A program made the position numbers and the translations under genes. This document shows positions 1-9,186 of a stretch of 64,000 nt of DNA, piece after piece (positions within the stretch are counted from its first letter, which is position 1; each line of letters starts with the position of its first letter). The stretch comes from Marinicella pacifica (GTDB lineage: Bacteria > Pseudomonadota > Gammaproteobacteria > Xanthomonadales > Marinicellaceae). A model generated the notes under the pieces. The model did no database searches. It was not told the origin of the DNA and saw only the letters and a program-made list of their open reading frames with translations. The stretch spans positions 187,215 through 251,214 of the forward strand of contig NZ_BMEO01000005.1 of the NCBI RefSeq assembly GCF_014636635.1. Direction: 5' to 3'.

Positions 1-1524
1 ATCCGGTGACGCCGTGTTGAGATCCACACCCACGGCATTCACACAATCCTCGACGGTTGCCTGCAGGGCTTTGGATAGACGGCTTTGGTTAACATCATGC
101 TGATACTGACCGACCCCGATGGCTTTGGGGTCAATCTTGACCAGTTCCGCCAGCGGATCTTGTAAACGTCTGGCAATGGACACCGCGCCCCGATATGACA
201 CATCCAAATCCGGAAACTCCCTGGCCGCTAATTCAGAGGCCGAATACACCGAGGCACCGGCTTCAGAAACCATTATTTTCTGCGCTTTGATGCCGTTGTT
301 ATTGAGCAATTCGGCTGCCAATTGGTCGGTTTCCCGTGACGCGGTGCCGTTGCCGATGGCGACTAAAGATACGTCATGTTTTTGACACAAGTCATTTAAA
401 ATTGCCAACGATTGATCCCATTGTTGTTGTGGTTTATGCGGATAAATAACCGCTTTATCAATCAGTTGACCATTGTGATCAATCACCACCACTTTAACAC
501 CGGTGCGATAAGCCGGATCAAGACCCATGGTGACGTGGTTTCCAGCCGGAGCTGCCAATAATAAATCTTTTAAGTTGCGGGCAAATATATCAATCGCCTC
601 AGTTTCTGACTGTTGACGCAACTCAGTGGTTAACTGAAGTGATAGTTTCAAATGCAACTTCACTTTCCAGGCCATTTCCACAGTGCGCATCAACCATTCA
701 GACTCTTTTGCCGGCCAACCGGTGTAATCAATAATTTGCCCCAGAGCCGGATGTATTTCTGTGTGTTCGTCCAAAATACTGGGATGGTCAATATTGAGGT
801 GTAAAAAACCGGCTTTTTGGCCCCTTAATAAAGCCAGCATGCGATGCGAAGGTATTTTATTGACAGCTTCCTGGAAATCAAAATAATCTTTAAAAGTAGC
901 GGCTTTCGGGTTTTGTTCAGCGTCTTTTTGGACTTTCGAAACAATCACCGCTGTTTGCTGCATCCAATCGCGCAACAACTGCACCAAATCAGCTTCTTCG
1001 GCGAGTTTTTCCATGGCAATCTGGCAAGCGCCGTCCAGGGCAGTTTCCACTGAATCAACCGCCTTATCTTTGTTTATATAGGCATTGGCCAATGTTTCAG
1101 GCGGCTCACCGGGCTGTTCAATAAGTTGTTGCAATAAAGGCGCTAATCCCGCTTCCCGCGCCATTTGTGCTTTGGTGCGGCGTTTTTTCTTATATGGCAG
1201 GTACAGGTCTTCCAGGCGGGTTTTGGTCTCTGCAGCCCATATTTGTTGTTTTAACTCCCCGGTTAACTGACCGTGTTCATCAATGGCTTTTAGTATGGTT
1301 TGACGCCGTTCGTTTAGCTCACGCATATAGCCAAGATGTTCGTCCAATAAGCGCAATTGTCCATCGTCCAGGCCACCGGTTATTTCCTTACGGTACCTTG
1401 CGATAAACGGTACGGTATTGCCCGCATCTAAAAGATCAATGGTTTTTTTTACATGCTCTGTTTTAGCTGCGATTTCGGTGGCCAATTGCTGAATCTGACC
1501 CGACGTGAGATCTTGTGTGCCCAT
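1..1524 (-). CDS. tex: Tex, transcription accessory / S1 RNA-binding protein (3' part missing)
   Basis: Reading the minus strand from an ATG at 1524 gives 508 uninterrupted codons that run off the window edge. The product is recognisable as Tex: an N-terminal helical domain starting MGTQDLTSGQIQQL, the YqgF/RNase H-like domain (VTMGLDPAYRTGVKVVVID, about residues 330-350), and the start of the helix-hairpin-helix region near residue 500 (CVNAVGVDLNTAS). The C-terminal S1 RNA-binding domain lies outside the window; full-length Tex is usually about 770 residues. Tex binds nucleic acid and is linked to transcription and RNA turnover. The gene is divergent from the DUF502 gene, with about 85 bp between them. 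Family identity is confident; only the truncation by the window edge limits the call. Confidence 0.95.
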   Translation of the reverse strand, partial: MGTQDLTSGQIQQLATEIAAKTEHVKKTIDLLDAGNTVPFIARYRKEITGGLDDGQLRLLDEHLGYMRELNERRQTILKAIDEHGQLTGELKQQIWAAETKTRLEDLYLPYKKKRRTKAQMAREAGLAPLLQQLIEQPGEPPETLANAYINKDKAVDSVETALDGACQIAMEKLAEEADLVQLLRDWMQQTAVIVSKVQKDAEQNPKAATFKDYFDFQEAVNKIPSHRMLALLRGQKAGFLHLNIDHPSILDEHTEIHPALGQIIDYTGWPAKESEWLMRTVEMAWKVKLHLKLSLQLTTELRQQSETEAIDIFARNLKDLLLAAPAGNHVTMGLDPAYRTGVKVVVIDHNGQLIDKAVIYPHKPQQQWDQSLAILNDLCQKHDVSLVAIGNGTASRETDQLAAELLNNNGIKAQKIMVSEAGASVYSASELAAREFPDLDVSYRGAVSIARRLQDPLAELVKIDPKAIGVGQYQHDVNQSRLSKALQATVEDCVNAVGVDLNTASPD

Positions 1525-1608
1525 GCGATTGTGTGATTTAAAAAATCGCGCATTTTAGCATGAAGATTAATGCGATTACATTTCGTGATATGATAAATCG
1601 GTTGTTTA

Positions 1609-2238
1609 ATGAGACCAAAAATGAAACGATTTATATTAAATCCCTTGATGAAAGGCGCTCTGGTGGTGTTGCCGCTACTGGTTACCATCTGGATTTTATG
1701 GGCGGCCTTTGTGTGGCTTAACGGTATGGGAATTTCGGCCCTCACGGCCTTAAACCTCGAACAATTTATTTTTCCCGCCAGTGGCCTGATTCTTATGTTG
1801 GCGGTATTGCTTATCGTCGGTTTGATGTTTCAATTCAGTGTCATCAGCTGGTTTTATCAACGCATGGAAAAAGCCTTGCTGAAATTTCCACTGGTCAAGA
1901 CGCTCTATGGTGCGGTCAAAGACCTGGCGAATATGTTTGACAACTCACAGCACAAAACCCAGCAGGTGGCACTGGTGGATATGAGCGACAATGGTTTAGG
2001 TCTGGTGGTGGGCATGATTACCACCGACAGTATTCCTCAGGTGGTAAAGGACCAGTGTGATAATGCCGATGATTTGGTCACGGTTTATTTACCCATGAGT
2101 TATATGGTTGGCGGTTATACGGTGTTTTTGCCCAGAAGCAAGGTTAAGCCGATGGACTGGACCTTTGAAAAGGCCATGCGTTTCGCCCTGACCGCCGGTG
2201 TTTCCCAAGACAAAGACGACGACCAACCTTTATTATAA
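1609..2238 (+). CDS. DUF502 family membrane protein
   Basis: A 209-residue protein with two long N-terminal hydrophobic segments (about residues 16-37 and 55-78) followed by a soluble domain. The pattern matches DUF502: an early LVVLPLLVTIWILW segment, then PLVKTLYGAVKDLANMF, then a beta-rich part ending near GGYTVFLPRSKVKPMDW. The function is unknown; family members are inner-membrane proteins. An alternative ATG lies four codons in (1621) and would give MKRFILNPLMKG; neither start has a strong ribosome binding site. The last 6 bp overlap the end of the convergent small CxxC gene. Confidence 0.85.
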   Translation: MRPKMKRFILNPLMKGALVVLPLLVTIWILWAAFVWLNGMGISALTALNLEQFIFPASGLILMLAVLLIVGLMFQFSVISWFYQRMEKALLKFPLVKTLYGAVKDLANMFDNSQHKTQQVALVDMSDNGLGLVVGMITTDSIPQVVKDQCDNADDLVTVYLPMSYMVGGYTVFLPRSKVKPMDWTFEKAMRFALTAGVSQDKDDDQPLL

Positions 2239-2460
2239 AGAAGACTTGATTTGCTGGATCGCATCGGTCATGTCAAGATTGTTCAAAGTCTGCGCTTGCT
2301 TGTAATGGACTCCACAGAACCAGCCTATGCCTTTAGGATGACCAACCATTCGTGGCGGTAAGGGTTGATAATTTTTAAACCAAACTAAACCACCTGTGGA
2401 CTCACTGTCAGAATCAAGGGTTAATCGTTTTTGGCAAATTTCACAAACAGGTGGCTTCAT
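2233..2460 (-). CDS. Small CxxC hypothetical protein
   Basis: A 75-residue protein beginning MKPPVCEICQKRL, with one CxxC pair at residues 6-9 and a later Cys-x-x-His pair (FCGVH, about residues 49-53). Together these could form a single metal-binding knuckle of type CxxC...CxxH. There is no signal peptide or membrane segment. It starts three bases downstream of the end of the membrane protein gene on the same strand and converges on the DUF502 gene with a 6-bp overlap. I do not recognise the family; metal binding is inferred only from the Cys/His spacing. Confidence 0.6.
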   Translation of the reverse strand: MKPPVCEICQKRLTLDSDSESTGGLVWFKNYQPLPPRMVGHPKGIGWFCGVHYKQAQTLNNLDMTDAIQQIKSSL

Positions 2461-2463
2461 TGG

Positions 2464-4020
2464 CTAATGGTAACACCTATGATCATTGATTAATTTTTTC
2501 CAGAACGATTGCCATTCTTGTGGTGATAAAAAGTCATCCTCGCTTATTGCTTGCTTCACTAAACCAGTCTGACCGGACAGACAAAACGCATATAAAGGCT
2601 GTATATTCGGTTGATCTGAATTGGTTTTAAATTGTTGCACAAATGATGTGTTGACCCGCTCTCGCCATAATTCCAAATCTCGCCATATAAAAGGTACCAC
2701 AGAATTTAAATAAACCTGCTTTTGAAAGGGTGGTAACACCATCGCAGCCTGGGCATTCCTGGCCAACAAAGCCGGTCCGATGTGGTCAGGCACCAGTAAC
2801 AACGACCAATTATCCTGATCAACTGACTGTGCCATATCAGGCACCTGACTGACTAACTTTTTGGATATCTGTGAAGCGGCGATCCACTGTTGTAATACCA
2901 AACAGTGCATCCAGGTTGCCACAAGTAAAAAGCCCAGCATAACAAACCGGTAACTTCGCCGGGTTTCATACAGCATCGGCAAAGACAGCAAAGCCATTTG
3001 CCAGGGAATCACAATATAAAGTAAGCGCGCACCTGTACCTGATGATTCTCCAGGACCCACCTGTGTCAACAACGCCGTCAAAATAATCACAATACCAGAT
3101 GCCACAAACAGCCACAGCCGTAACATCTGACGCTGTCTCGCTCGATAAAAACTATAACCATACAAGCCCAACATTAAAACAAGATAGACCCCACATAACA
3201 TCAAATGATCAACAGCACCCAATAATGTATGCCTCAAAAAAGTTGGAAACGTTATGGCATGAGACATTATTCGTTCAAACAGGTCACCTGATTGCGAATA
3301 AACCTGGGTGGTTTGGCCAAAGATAAACCAGCGATAAACCAAATAAAGTCCCAACAAAATGATAAACAGCCCGCTTTCACGGCTGATAGTCATTAGACCA
3401 TTCGGCTTCCCCCAGTGCCGAAAACAACTTAAACTGACCAACATCGGCACAATCACCATGGCCGATTCTTTGCTGAGTAATGCCAAAGTAAGAAAACATA
3501 ACGCCCAAATACGTTTCTGTGACCAATAAGCATACAGACATAAAAACATAAAGGTTTGCACCAGCGCATCAAAACGACCGGCCACCCAGACGCTGATTTC
3601 AGGGGTTAAATGTGACAACAGAAATAAACAGGCTGTCACCGCAGCAAAGCGGGTGTCTAATTGATAACATCGAACTACTTTTGCAAGTAAAACATACAGC
3701 AAAACACCATTGCCAATGTGCCATAAAAGCTGAATCAGCTTATGTGCAAACGCCTGTTCACCCCAGAGCACATAATCACCACATAATGATGCAATGGCTA
3801 AGGGTCGAAACATAAATGAACCACCGGCTTCATTGGTACTGCGATAAAACATTGATAACAAACCATCGCTCATTTGATCGGCTTGCTGCCAACCATAGCA
3901 GTTATAAATCAGTGAAAAAGAATCACTGAGCAGCTGGCCGTTTATACTGCCCAGATGCATAAAAAAAAGATATGCAATGGTGCCGAGAATAAGCCAAGCT
4001 GAGGGCTGATTAAACCGCAT
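2464..4020 (-). CDS. Polytopic membrane protein, probable GT-C-type glycosyltransferase
   Basis: About 518 residues with roughly ten hydrophobic segments. The first loop carries an acidic residue (LLSDSFSLIYN) followed by FMFRPLAIASLCGDY and HKLIQLLWHIGNGVLLY. This arrangement recalls the RPL...HLxNxLLH signature of lipid-linked-sugar GT-C transferases (PMT/ArnT/TMTC-like proteins). The donor and acceptor cannot be deduced. I prefer the ATG at 4020; a GTG three codons upstream (4029) is also possible. The small CxxC gene follows after 3 bp, so the two are probably cotranscribed. It is divergent from ettA. Confidence 0.65.
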   Translation of the reverse strand: MRFNQPSAWLILGTIAYLFFMHLGSINGQLLSDSFSLIYNCYGWQQADQMSDGLLSMFYRSTNEAGGSFMFRPLAIASLCGDYVLWGEQAFAHKLIQLLWHIGNGVLLYVLLAKVVRCYQLDTRFAAVTACLFLLSHLTPEISVWVAGRFDALVQTFMFLCLYAYWSQKRIWALCFLTLALLSKESAMVIVPMLVSLSCFRHWGKPNGLMTISRESGLFIILLGLYLVYRWFIFGQTTQVYSQSGDLFERIMSHAITFPTFLRHTLLGAVDHLMLCGVYLVLMLGLYGYSFYRARQRQMLRLWLFVASGIVIILTALLTQVGPGESSGTGARLLYIVIPWQMALLSLPMLYETRRSYRFVMLGFLLVATWMHCLVLQQWIAASQISKKLVSQVPDMAQSVDQDNWSLLLVPDHIGPALLARNAQAAMVLPPFQKQVYLNSVVPFIWRDLELWRERVNTSFVQQFKTNSDQPNIQPLYAFCLSGQTGLVKQAISEDDFLSPQEWQSFWKKLINDHRCYH

Positions 4021-4106
4021 ATGTTTCACAGAAAATTCTTTATTCTATCACAGGACTTTAGTCGCCATTTGCAGTAACATAGTGCCTTTTTAAATTAACA
4101 CAGACC

Positions 4107-5777
4107 ATGGCAGAATATATTTACACCATGATGGGCGTGAGCAAAACGGTACCGCCCAATCGTGAAATCATTAAAGACATTTCTTTGTCCTTTTTTCCGG
4201 GTGCTAAAATTGGCGTCCTGGGCCTTAACGGGGCGGGTAAATCAACCGTTTTGCGAATTATGGCGGGCATTGATCAGGAATACAATGGCGAAGCCCGGGC
4301 CCAGCCGGGAATCAACATCGGCTATTTACCCCAAGAACCCGAACTGGAAGAAGACAAGACCGTGCGTGAAAATGTGGAAGCCGGTATGGGTGAGGTTAAA
4401 TCTCTGTTGACCGAATTCGATGAAATCAGCACAAAATTTGCCGAGCCCATGAGCGATGACGAAATGAATGACTTACTGGCACGACAGGCAGAACTACAAG
4501 AAAAAATTGATGCCAGCAATGGCTGGGATTTAGACCGAACCATGAACATGGCAGCCGATGCCTTACGCTTACCGCCCTGGGATGCCACCGTGAAGAACTT
4601 ATCAGGTGGTGAAAAACGCCGGGTGGCATTGTGTAAATTACTGCTGTCCTCACCGGATATGCTGTTGCTGGATGAACCGACCAACCACCTGGATGCGGAA
4701 ACCGTGGCCTGGCTGGAACGTTATTTGCATGATTTTAAAGGCACCATTGTGGCTGTGACCCATGACCGTTATTTTCTGGACAACGCTGCCGAGTGGATTT
4801 TAGAGCTCGATCGCGGACACGGCATTCCCTGGAAAGGCAATTACAGCTCCTGGCTGGAACAGAAAGAAAAACGCTTAGAACAGGAAGCCAAGCAAGAACA
4901 ATCGCACATGAAAACCATTAAACATGAGCTCGAATGGGTGCGCAGCAACCCCAAAGGACGCCGCGCCAAATCCAAAGCCCGGCTGCGACAGTTTGAAGAA
5001 TTGCAGTCCAAAGATTTTCAAAAGCGCAACGAAACCAACCAAATTTATATTCCGCCCGGTCCGCGTTTGGGCGAACTGGTGATTGAGTTTGATCATGTCA
5101 GTAAAGCCTTTGGCGATAAATACCTGATTGATGATTTGTCTTTCAAAGTACCGCAAGGTGCCATTGTCGGTATCATCGGCCCCAATGGTGCCGGTAAAAC
5201 CACTTTGTTCAACATGATTAACGGCACCGAACAGCCGGATGAAGGCAGCATTACCGTTGGCCCGACCGTGGAATTGGCTTATGTGTCCCAAAGTCGCGAA
5301 GATTTAAATTCAGACAAACAACTGTGGCAGGAAGTGGCCGATGGCGAAGAAGTGATCAAAGTCGGCAACTATTCAGTGCCGGCACGCGCCTGGTTATCGC
5401 GTTTTAACTTTAAAGGCGCCGATCAGCAAAAGCTGGTGAAGCATTTATCCGGTGGTGAGCGCAACCGCTTACAACTGGCTAAAGTACTGAAAATCGGCGG
5501 CAATGTTTTGATGCTGGATGAGCCCACCAACGATTTAGACGTAGAAACTCTGCGGGCGCTGGAAGAGGCGATTTTAAATTTTGCCGGTTCTGCGCTGATT
5601 ATTTCTCACGACCGCTGGTTTTTGGACCGGGCGGCCACCCATATCCTGGCTTTTGAAAACAACTCTCAGGTTGAGTTCTTTGAAGGTAATTATTCAGAAT
5701 ATGAACAAGATTATAAAAGCCGCCACGGCAAAACCCTGCAACCTGAACGGGTCAAATACCGACCTTTAAAAAAATAA
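4107..5777 (+). CDS. ettA: Energy-dependent translational throttle protein EttA (ABC-F)
   Basis: A 556-residue ABC-F protein with two ATPase domains and no membrane segments. Visible motifs are Walker A 1 (GLNGAGKST), signature 1 (LSGGEKRR), Walker B 1 (LLLDEPTNHLD), a charged linker with the family's PtIM region (about residues 245-310), Walker A 2 (GPNGAGKTT), signature 2 (LSGGERNR) and Walker B 2 (VLMLDEPTNDLD). The length equals that of E. coli EttA (555). EttA binds the ribosomal E site and gates entry into elongation according to the ATP/ADP ratio. It is monocistronic, with a hairpin terminator just downstream. Confidence 0.97.
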   Translation: MAEYIYTMMGVSKTVPPNREIIKDISLSFFPGAKIGVLGLNGAGKSTVLRIMAGIDQEYNGEARAQPGINIGYLPQEPELEEDKTVRENVEAGMGEVKSLLTEFDEISTKFAEPMSDDEMNDLLARQAELQEKIDASNGWDLDRTMNMAADALRLPPWDATVKNLSGGEKRRVALCKLLLSSPDMLLLDEPTNHLDAETVAWLERYLHDFKGTIVAVTHDRYFLDNAAEWILELDRGHGIPWKGNYSSWLEQKEKRLEQEAKQEQSHMKTIKHELEWVRSNPKGRRAKSKARLRQFEELQSKDFQKRNETNQIYIPPGPRLGELVIEFDHVSKAFGDKYLIDDLSFKVPQGAIVGIIGPNGAGKTTLFNMINGTEQPDEGSITVGPTVELAYVSQSREDLNSDKQLWQEVADGEEVIKVGNYSVPARAWLSRFNFKGADQQKLVKHLSGGERNRLQLAKVLKIGGNVLMLDEPTNDLDVETLRALEEAILNFAGSALIISHDRWFLDRAATHILAFENNSQVEFFEGNYSEYEQDYKSRHGKTLQPERVKYRPLKK

Positions 5778-5783
5778 ACACCG

Positions 5784-5826
5784 CGCCACAGCATGTATTG
5801 GCTGTGGCGTTGCTTTGATTTTTTGG
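5784..5826 (+). terminator. Intrinsic terminator after ettA
   Basis: A perfect 9-bp stem, CGCCACAGC (5784-5792) with GCTGTGGCG (5801-5809), has an 8-base loop. It is followed by a T-rich stretch ending in six Ts. Confidence 0.7.
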
Positions 5827-5867
5827 GTGAGCGCAGTACAATAAAGTAAATCACCGGCTTTGTAATT

Positions 5868-8800
5868 ATGCGTTTATTAACATTTTTTTTGGTGTCATTA
5901 TTTTTTGGTGCGCATTTATGGGCCCAAGAAATGCCCCGGGCGTATGCTGATTTTAACCGTGATGATGTGATTCCTATATCACTGAGCACCTTAAAATCCG
6001 GCCATTTGAGCCTTAGTTTAGAGGGGCAAACCCTCCAACTGCCTGTTAACACCACCAAATCAGGTGCTAACACACAGCGTATTCAAAAAACCTTCCAATT
6101 TGGAGAAATTAACGCCACCATAGGTGGTGGTGGAATATTCGGTCAGTTACGATTAAACGACACCCGCTATATTCTCACCACAGAAAGCCATGGTATGTGG
6201 GCAGTCAAAATGCCACAAAATGCTGACTATAACAGCTGCGGTACGGAAAACCATACACCGAATAATCAATCACTTAACGCCAAAACCCTAAATAATTCAC
6301 TACAGCACAAATCCACCGGAACGGTGATTGATGTGCTGGTGGTTTATGACCAAGCCATTGCCAATCGTTATCCCGGAGAATTATTGGAAGCCCGGGTTCA
6401 GCAGTACATCCATGTGGCCAACCAAAGTTACGCCAACAGCCAATTGGATTTGAGCCTGCGTCTGGTGGGTTTAAAACAAACCGGATACAACGCCAACAAC
6501 GCCAACCAAACCCTGTTAACACATTTACAAAAAACCCTGGCCGGCACCGCCAGCTATCAAGGCCTGACAGACATACCTGCCTGGCGGGCAAACAGCGGTG
6601 CGGATTTGGTTGTTTTTTTACGCACACACGATATTTTAACCCGAGGTAATTGTGGCATTGCCTATTTTCCTGTGGGTGATGGTCAGCAGTTTAACGCTTC
6701 CTATGGGATCAATATCATGGCCGATGGCAGCAGTAGCTGGTCGATTTGCACTGACCAGTTAATGGTGCATGAAATCGGCCATAACCTTGGAGCCGGCCAC
6801 CACAATGCAGCCCCACAATACCGTTTTCTGCCTGATGCGGCCGGTTTTGCCAAATTGGGACAGTATGGCACCATCATGGGCTCTTTTGGCACCGGCGATC
6901 CCAACCGGTTTTTAGAACTCAATTATTTTTCTAATCCCAATGTCCAATGTGGCGGCGATGCCTGTGGCATCATCGGGCAACGCAACAATGCGCATGTTAT
7001 TTCACAATTACAAGGACCGGTCAGCAGTTACTTTCCAACGCAATCATCGGCGCCTTATCCCGTGACTTTATCACCGTCTGAAGAAGATTCCGATGGGGAC
7101 GGTATCTTAGATCGCAACGACGAATTTCCTTTCGACATCACAGAAACCACAGACACGGATGGTGATGGCGTTGGTAATAACCGCGACAGCTTTCCGTCTG
7201 ATGGGTCAGAATGGAGCGATTTTGATGGTGACGGCGTGGGTGATAACAACGACTTCGATATAGACGGTGATGGATTCCCCAATCATGCAGACGTTTTCCC
7301 CAAAAACCCTGATGAACATCAGGACAATGACGGCGACGGAGTCGGCAATAACCGGGATATATTTTCAAATGACCCGACAGAAACAACCGACACCGATGGT
7401 GACGGTGTCGGTGACAACAGCGATTTAGACAGTGATGACGATGAATATCCGGATGTCAATCCGGATAAGGAAGACATCCTGGTTATCAGTGTCAATAATA
7501 ATCGAATCCTGCGCTTTGACGCCGAAACCGGTCGCAGTAAAGGCATTGAAGTGTTACCGCAAGACGGCCACCTCACCTTTCAATCCGATATGGTTTATGA
7601 CCACCACGCCCATCGATTGATTTATACCACCGAAAGCCGGGTTAAATCCTTATCGGTTAGAAACCGAAGCCTCGCTTCAACCACACTCATTGAACCTTAT
7701 GCAAACGATAAAACACAACTTAATTCCGGATTCCCGTCAGCCCTGGCTTATTTACCCAACCACCAACTCCGGGTAGCCAAAACCCGCACCACTGATAACC
7801 AACAAAGTCAGCATGATTATATGGCAGAATTTAGTGTACCTTTGGCCGGTCAGGCTGTTTCTATGCAACCACGATATATTCCAACTGATGAAGAAACCTT
7901 GACTGATTTTGCGCTACATAACAACACACTCTTCGCCTTAGGCACCAACATAAAACTTTATTCTGGTAACCTCAACAGCCCGCAATTGATCCCCTTAGGC
8001 CCAACTTCCCCCTATTGGCTGAAAGACAGCTATGCCCTGCTGGTCACAGATTCCGGTAATATACTTAATACCAAAAATGGACAAATATTCAAAACCGATG
8101 GCCACAGCGGTACGTTTATTGAATTATTCACTTCAACCACAACACTGGGGTATAAAAACTTGCGTGGCATCAGCCAGACCCGTGATGGTCGAATTATCGT
8201 CGCTGATTCAGAAAAAAACGCTTTGATACAATTTAATGCTGAAGGTGAATTTTTAGGTGAACTGGTGTCAGGCCAGGGACTGGATGGCCCGCATAGAGTC
8301 ATCACAGTGCCTGCTTTAAAGGACCGTTTATATCAGAATCCTGATCGAGTTATCAGCCCCAACGCCGGAAACTGGTTTAATCCTGCCAGCTCCGGTCGCG
8401 GCTTCACCATTTTTGTATTTAATAAGCGCTTACAGGTTTTGTGGTTCACTTATGATCAAGATGGCTTGCCGATTTGGTATTTTTCTGCCGATATCCTCGA
8501 TGAATTTCATTATCAATCGGGTCTGTTAAAAACCACGCAAATTTCAGACAGTGAAGTGGAGTTTGAACTGGTGGGTAACATTGAAGTTAATTTTCACAAT
8601 GAACGTGAAGCCAGTATAAACTGGCAACTGCACGATCAAAGCGGCTCAGAAGACATCGAATGGCAACAATTTAGCTATGAACCGGAACAAGAGAATTATA
8701 CCGGCATGTGGACCCGTGAAGATGCCCCCGGCTGGGGCGTAGCGATTGCCACCATCGGTGAGAAATCTGTTATCACACCCTACCTGTATGATGGTGCCGG

Positions 8801-9065
8801 TGAACCCAGATGGCTCAGCAGTGACATTGCTTTTGGCACCGGACCGTTACACTTTAATCTGGGCTTTTTTACCAGTCAATCCTTATGCCCCGGATGTGGT
8901 GGAACCCCTGGTGTTGAATTTGAAAAAGTGGGGGAAATGAGTTTTGATTTTAATCAAAATACCTGGCACAGTGTTATCAGTTGGCCGGCACCACTCAGTG
9001 GTGACTGGCCAATCACCGATACCCATATGGTTCGGATTTCTGATATACCACTTCGACCACGCTAA
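5868..9065 (+). CDS. Secreted reprolysin-like zinc metalloprotease with thrombospondin type-3 repeats
   Basis: A 1065-residue secreted protein. Residues 1-20 form a signal peptide (cleavage near LWAQ|EMP). The protease domain carries the metzincin motif HEIGHNLGAGH at residues 301-311 and a Met-turn (GTIMGSF) about 35 residues later, as in M12-type proteases. Residues about 400-490 contain repeated DxDGDGxxD units typical of calcium-binding thrombospondin type-3 repeats. A beta-propeller-like part follows. The last 230 residues hold a motif found in many gammaproteobacterial exoproteins (GNWFNPASSGRGFTIFVF) and a second, weaker copy (GMWTREDAPGWGVAIATI). No CTERM sorting signal is present. 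The substrate is unknown; secreted or surface proteolysis is the likely role. Confidence 0.88.
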   Translation: MRLLTFFLVSLFFGAHLWAQEMPRAYADFNRDDVIPISLSTLKSGHLSLSLEGQTLQLPVNTTKSGANTQRIQKTFQFGEINATIGGGGIFGQLRLNDTRYILTTESHGMWAVKMPQNADYNSCGTENHTPNNQSLNAKTLNNSLQHKSTGTVIDVLVVYDQAIANRYPGELLEARVQQYIHVANQSYANSQLDLSLRLVGLKQTGYNANNANQTLLTHLQKTLAGTASYQGLTDIPAWRANSGADLVVFLRTHDILTRGNCGIAYFPVGDGQQFNASYGINIMADGSSSWSICTDQLMVHEIGHNLGAGHHNAAPQYRFLPDAAGFAKLGQYGTIMGSFGTGDPNRFLELNYFSNPNVQCGGDACGIIGQRNNAHVISQLQGPVSSYFPTQSSAPYPVTLSPSEEDSDGDGILDRNDEFPFDITETTDTDGDGVGNNRDSFPSDGSEWSDFDGDGVGDNNDFDIDGDGFPNHADVFPKNPDEHQDNDGDGVGNNRDIFSNDPTETTDTDGDGVGDNSDLDSDDDEYPDVNPDKEDILVISVNNNRILRFDAETGRSKGIEVLPQDGHLTFQSDMVYDHHAHRLIYTTESRVKSLSVRNRSLASTTLIEPYANDKTQLNSGFPSALAYLPNHQLRVAKTRTTDNQQSQHDYMAEFSVPLAGQAVSMQPRYIPTDEETLTDFALHNNTLFALGTNIKLYSGNLNSPQLIPLGPTSPYWLKDSYALLVTDSGNILNTKNGQIFKTDGHSGTFIELFTSTTTLGYKNLRGISQTRDGRIIVADSEKNALIQFNAEGEFLGELVSGQGLDGPHRVITVPALKDRLYQNPDRVISPNAGNWFNPASSGRGFTIFVFNKRLQVLWFTYDQDGLPIWYFSADILDEFHYQSGLLKTTQISDSEVEFELVGNIEVNFHNEREASINWQLHDQSGSEDIEWQQFSYEPEQENYTGMWTREDAPGWGVAIATIGEKSVITPYLYDGAGEPRWLSSDIAFGTGPLHFNLGFFTSQSLCPGCGGTPGVEFEKVGEMSFDFNQNTWHSVISWPAPLSGDWPITDTHMVRISDIPLRPR

Positions 9066-9111
9066 ATAACCTTATAAAGACATGAATTTAATTATTTTGT
9101 TATTAAAATAC

Positions 9112-9139
9112 TTGCTTTATAAATCCACTTCGCTATGAT
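9112..9139 (+). promoter_or_regulatory. Candidate promoter of the IPTL-CTERM-like gene
   Basis: TTGCTT (9112-9117) and TATGAT (9134-9139) are separated by 16 bp in an AT-rich gap, about 45 bp upstream of the start codon. A good ribosome binding site (GGAGG, 9179-9183) precedes the ATG at 9187. Confidence 0.45.
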
Positions 9140-9186
9140 TTAACAATATTTTTACGATAACCCTGTTTAACACTTTTGGAGGAACC

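Noticed and set aside
4875..5291. 138-residue antisense frame inside ettA
   Set aside because: The sense strand encodes a clear ABC-F domain; the antisense frame has no ribosome binding site or family.
7055..7576. Several antisense reading frames opposite the protease repeat region
   Set aside because: They arise from the repeated GAT/GGT-rich codons of the calcium-binding repeats and give low-complexity Ser/Pro proteins.
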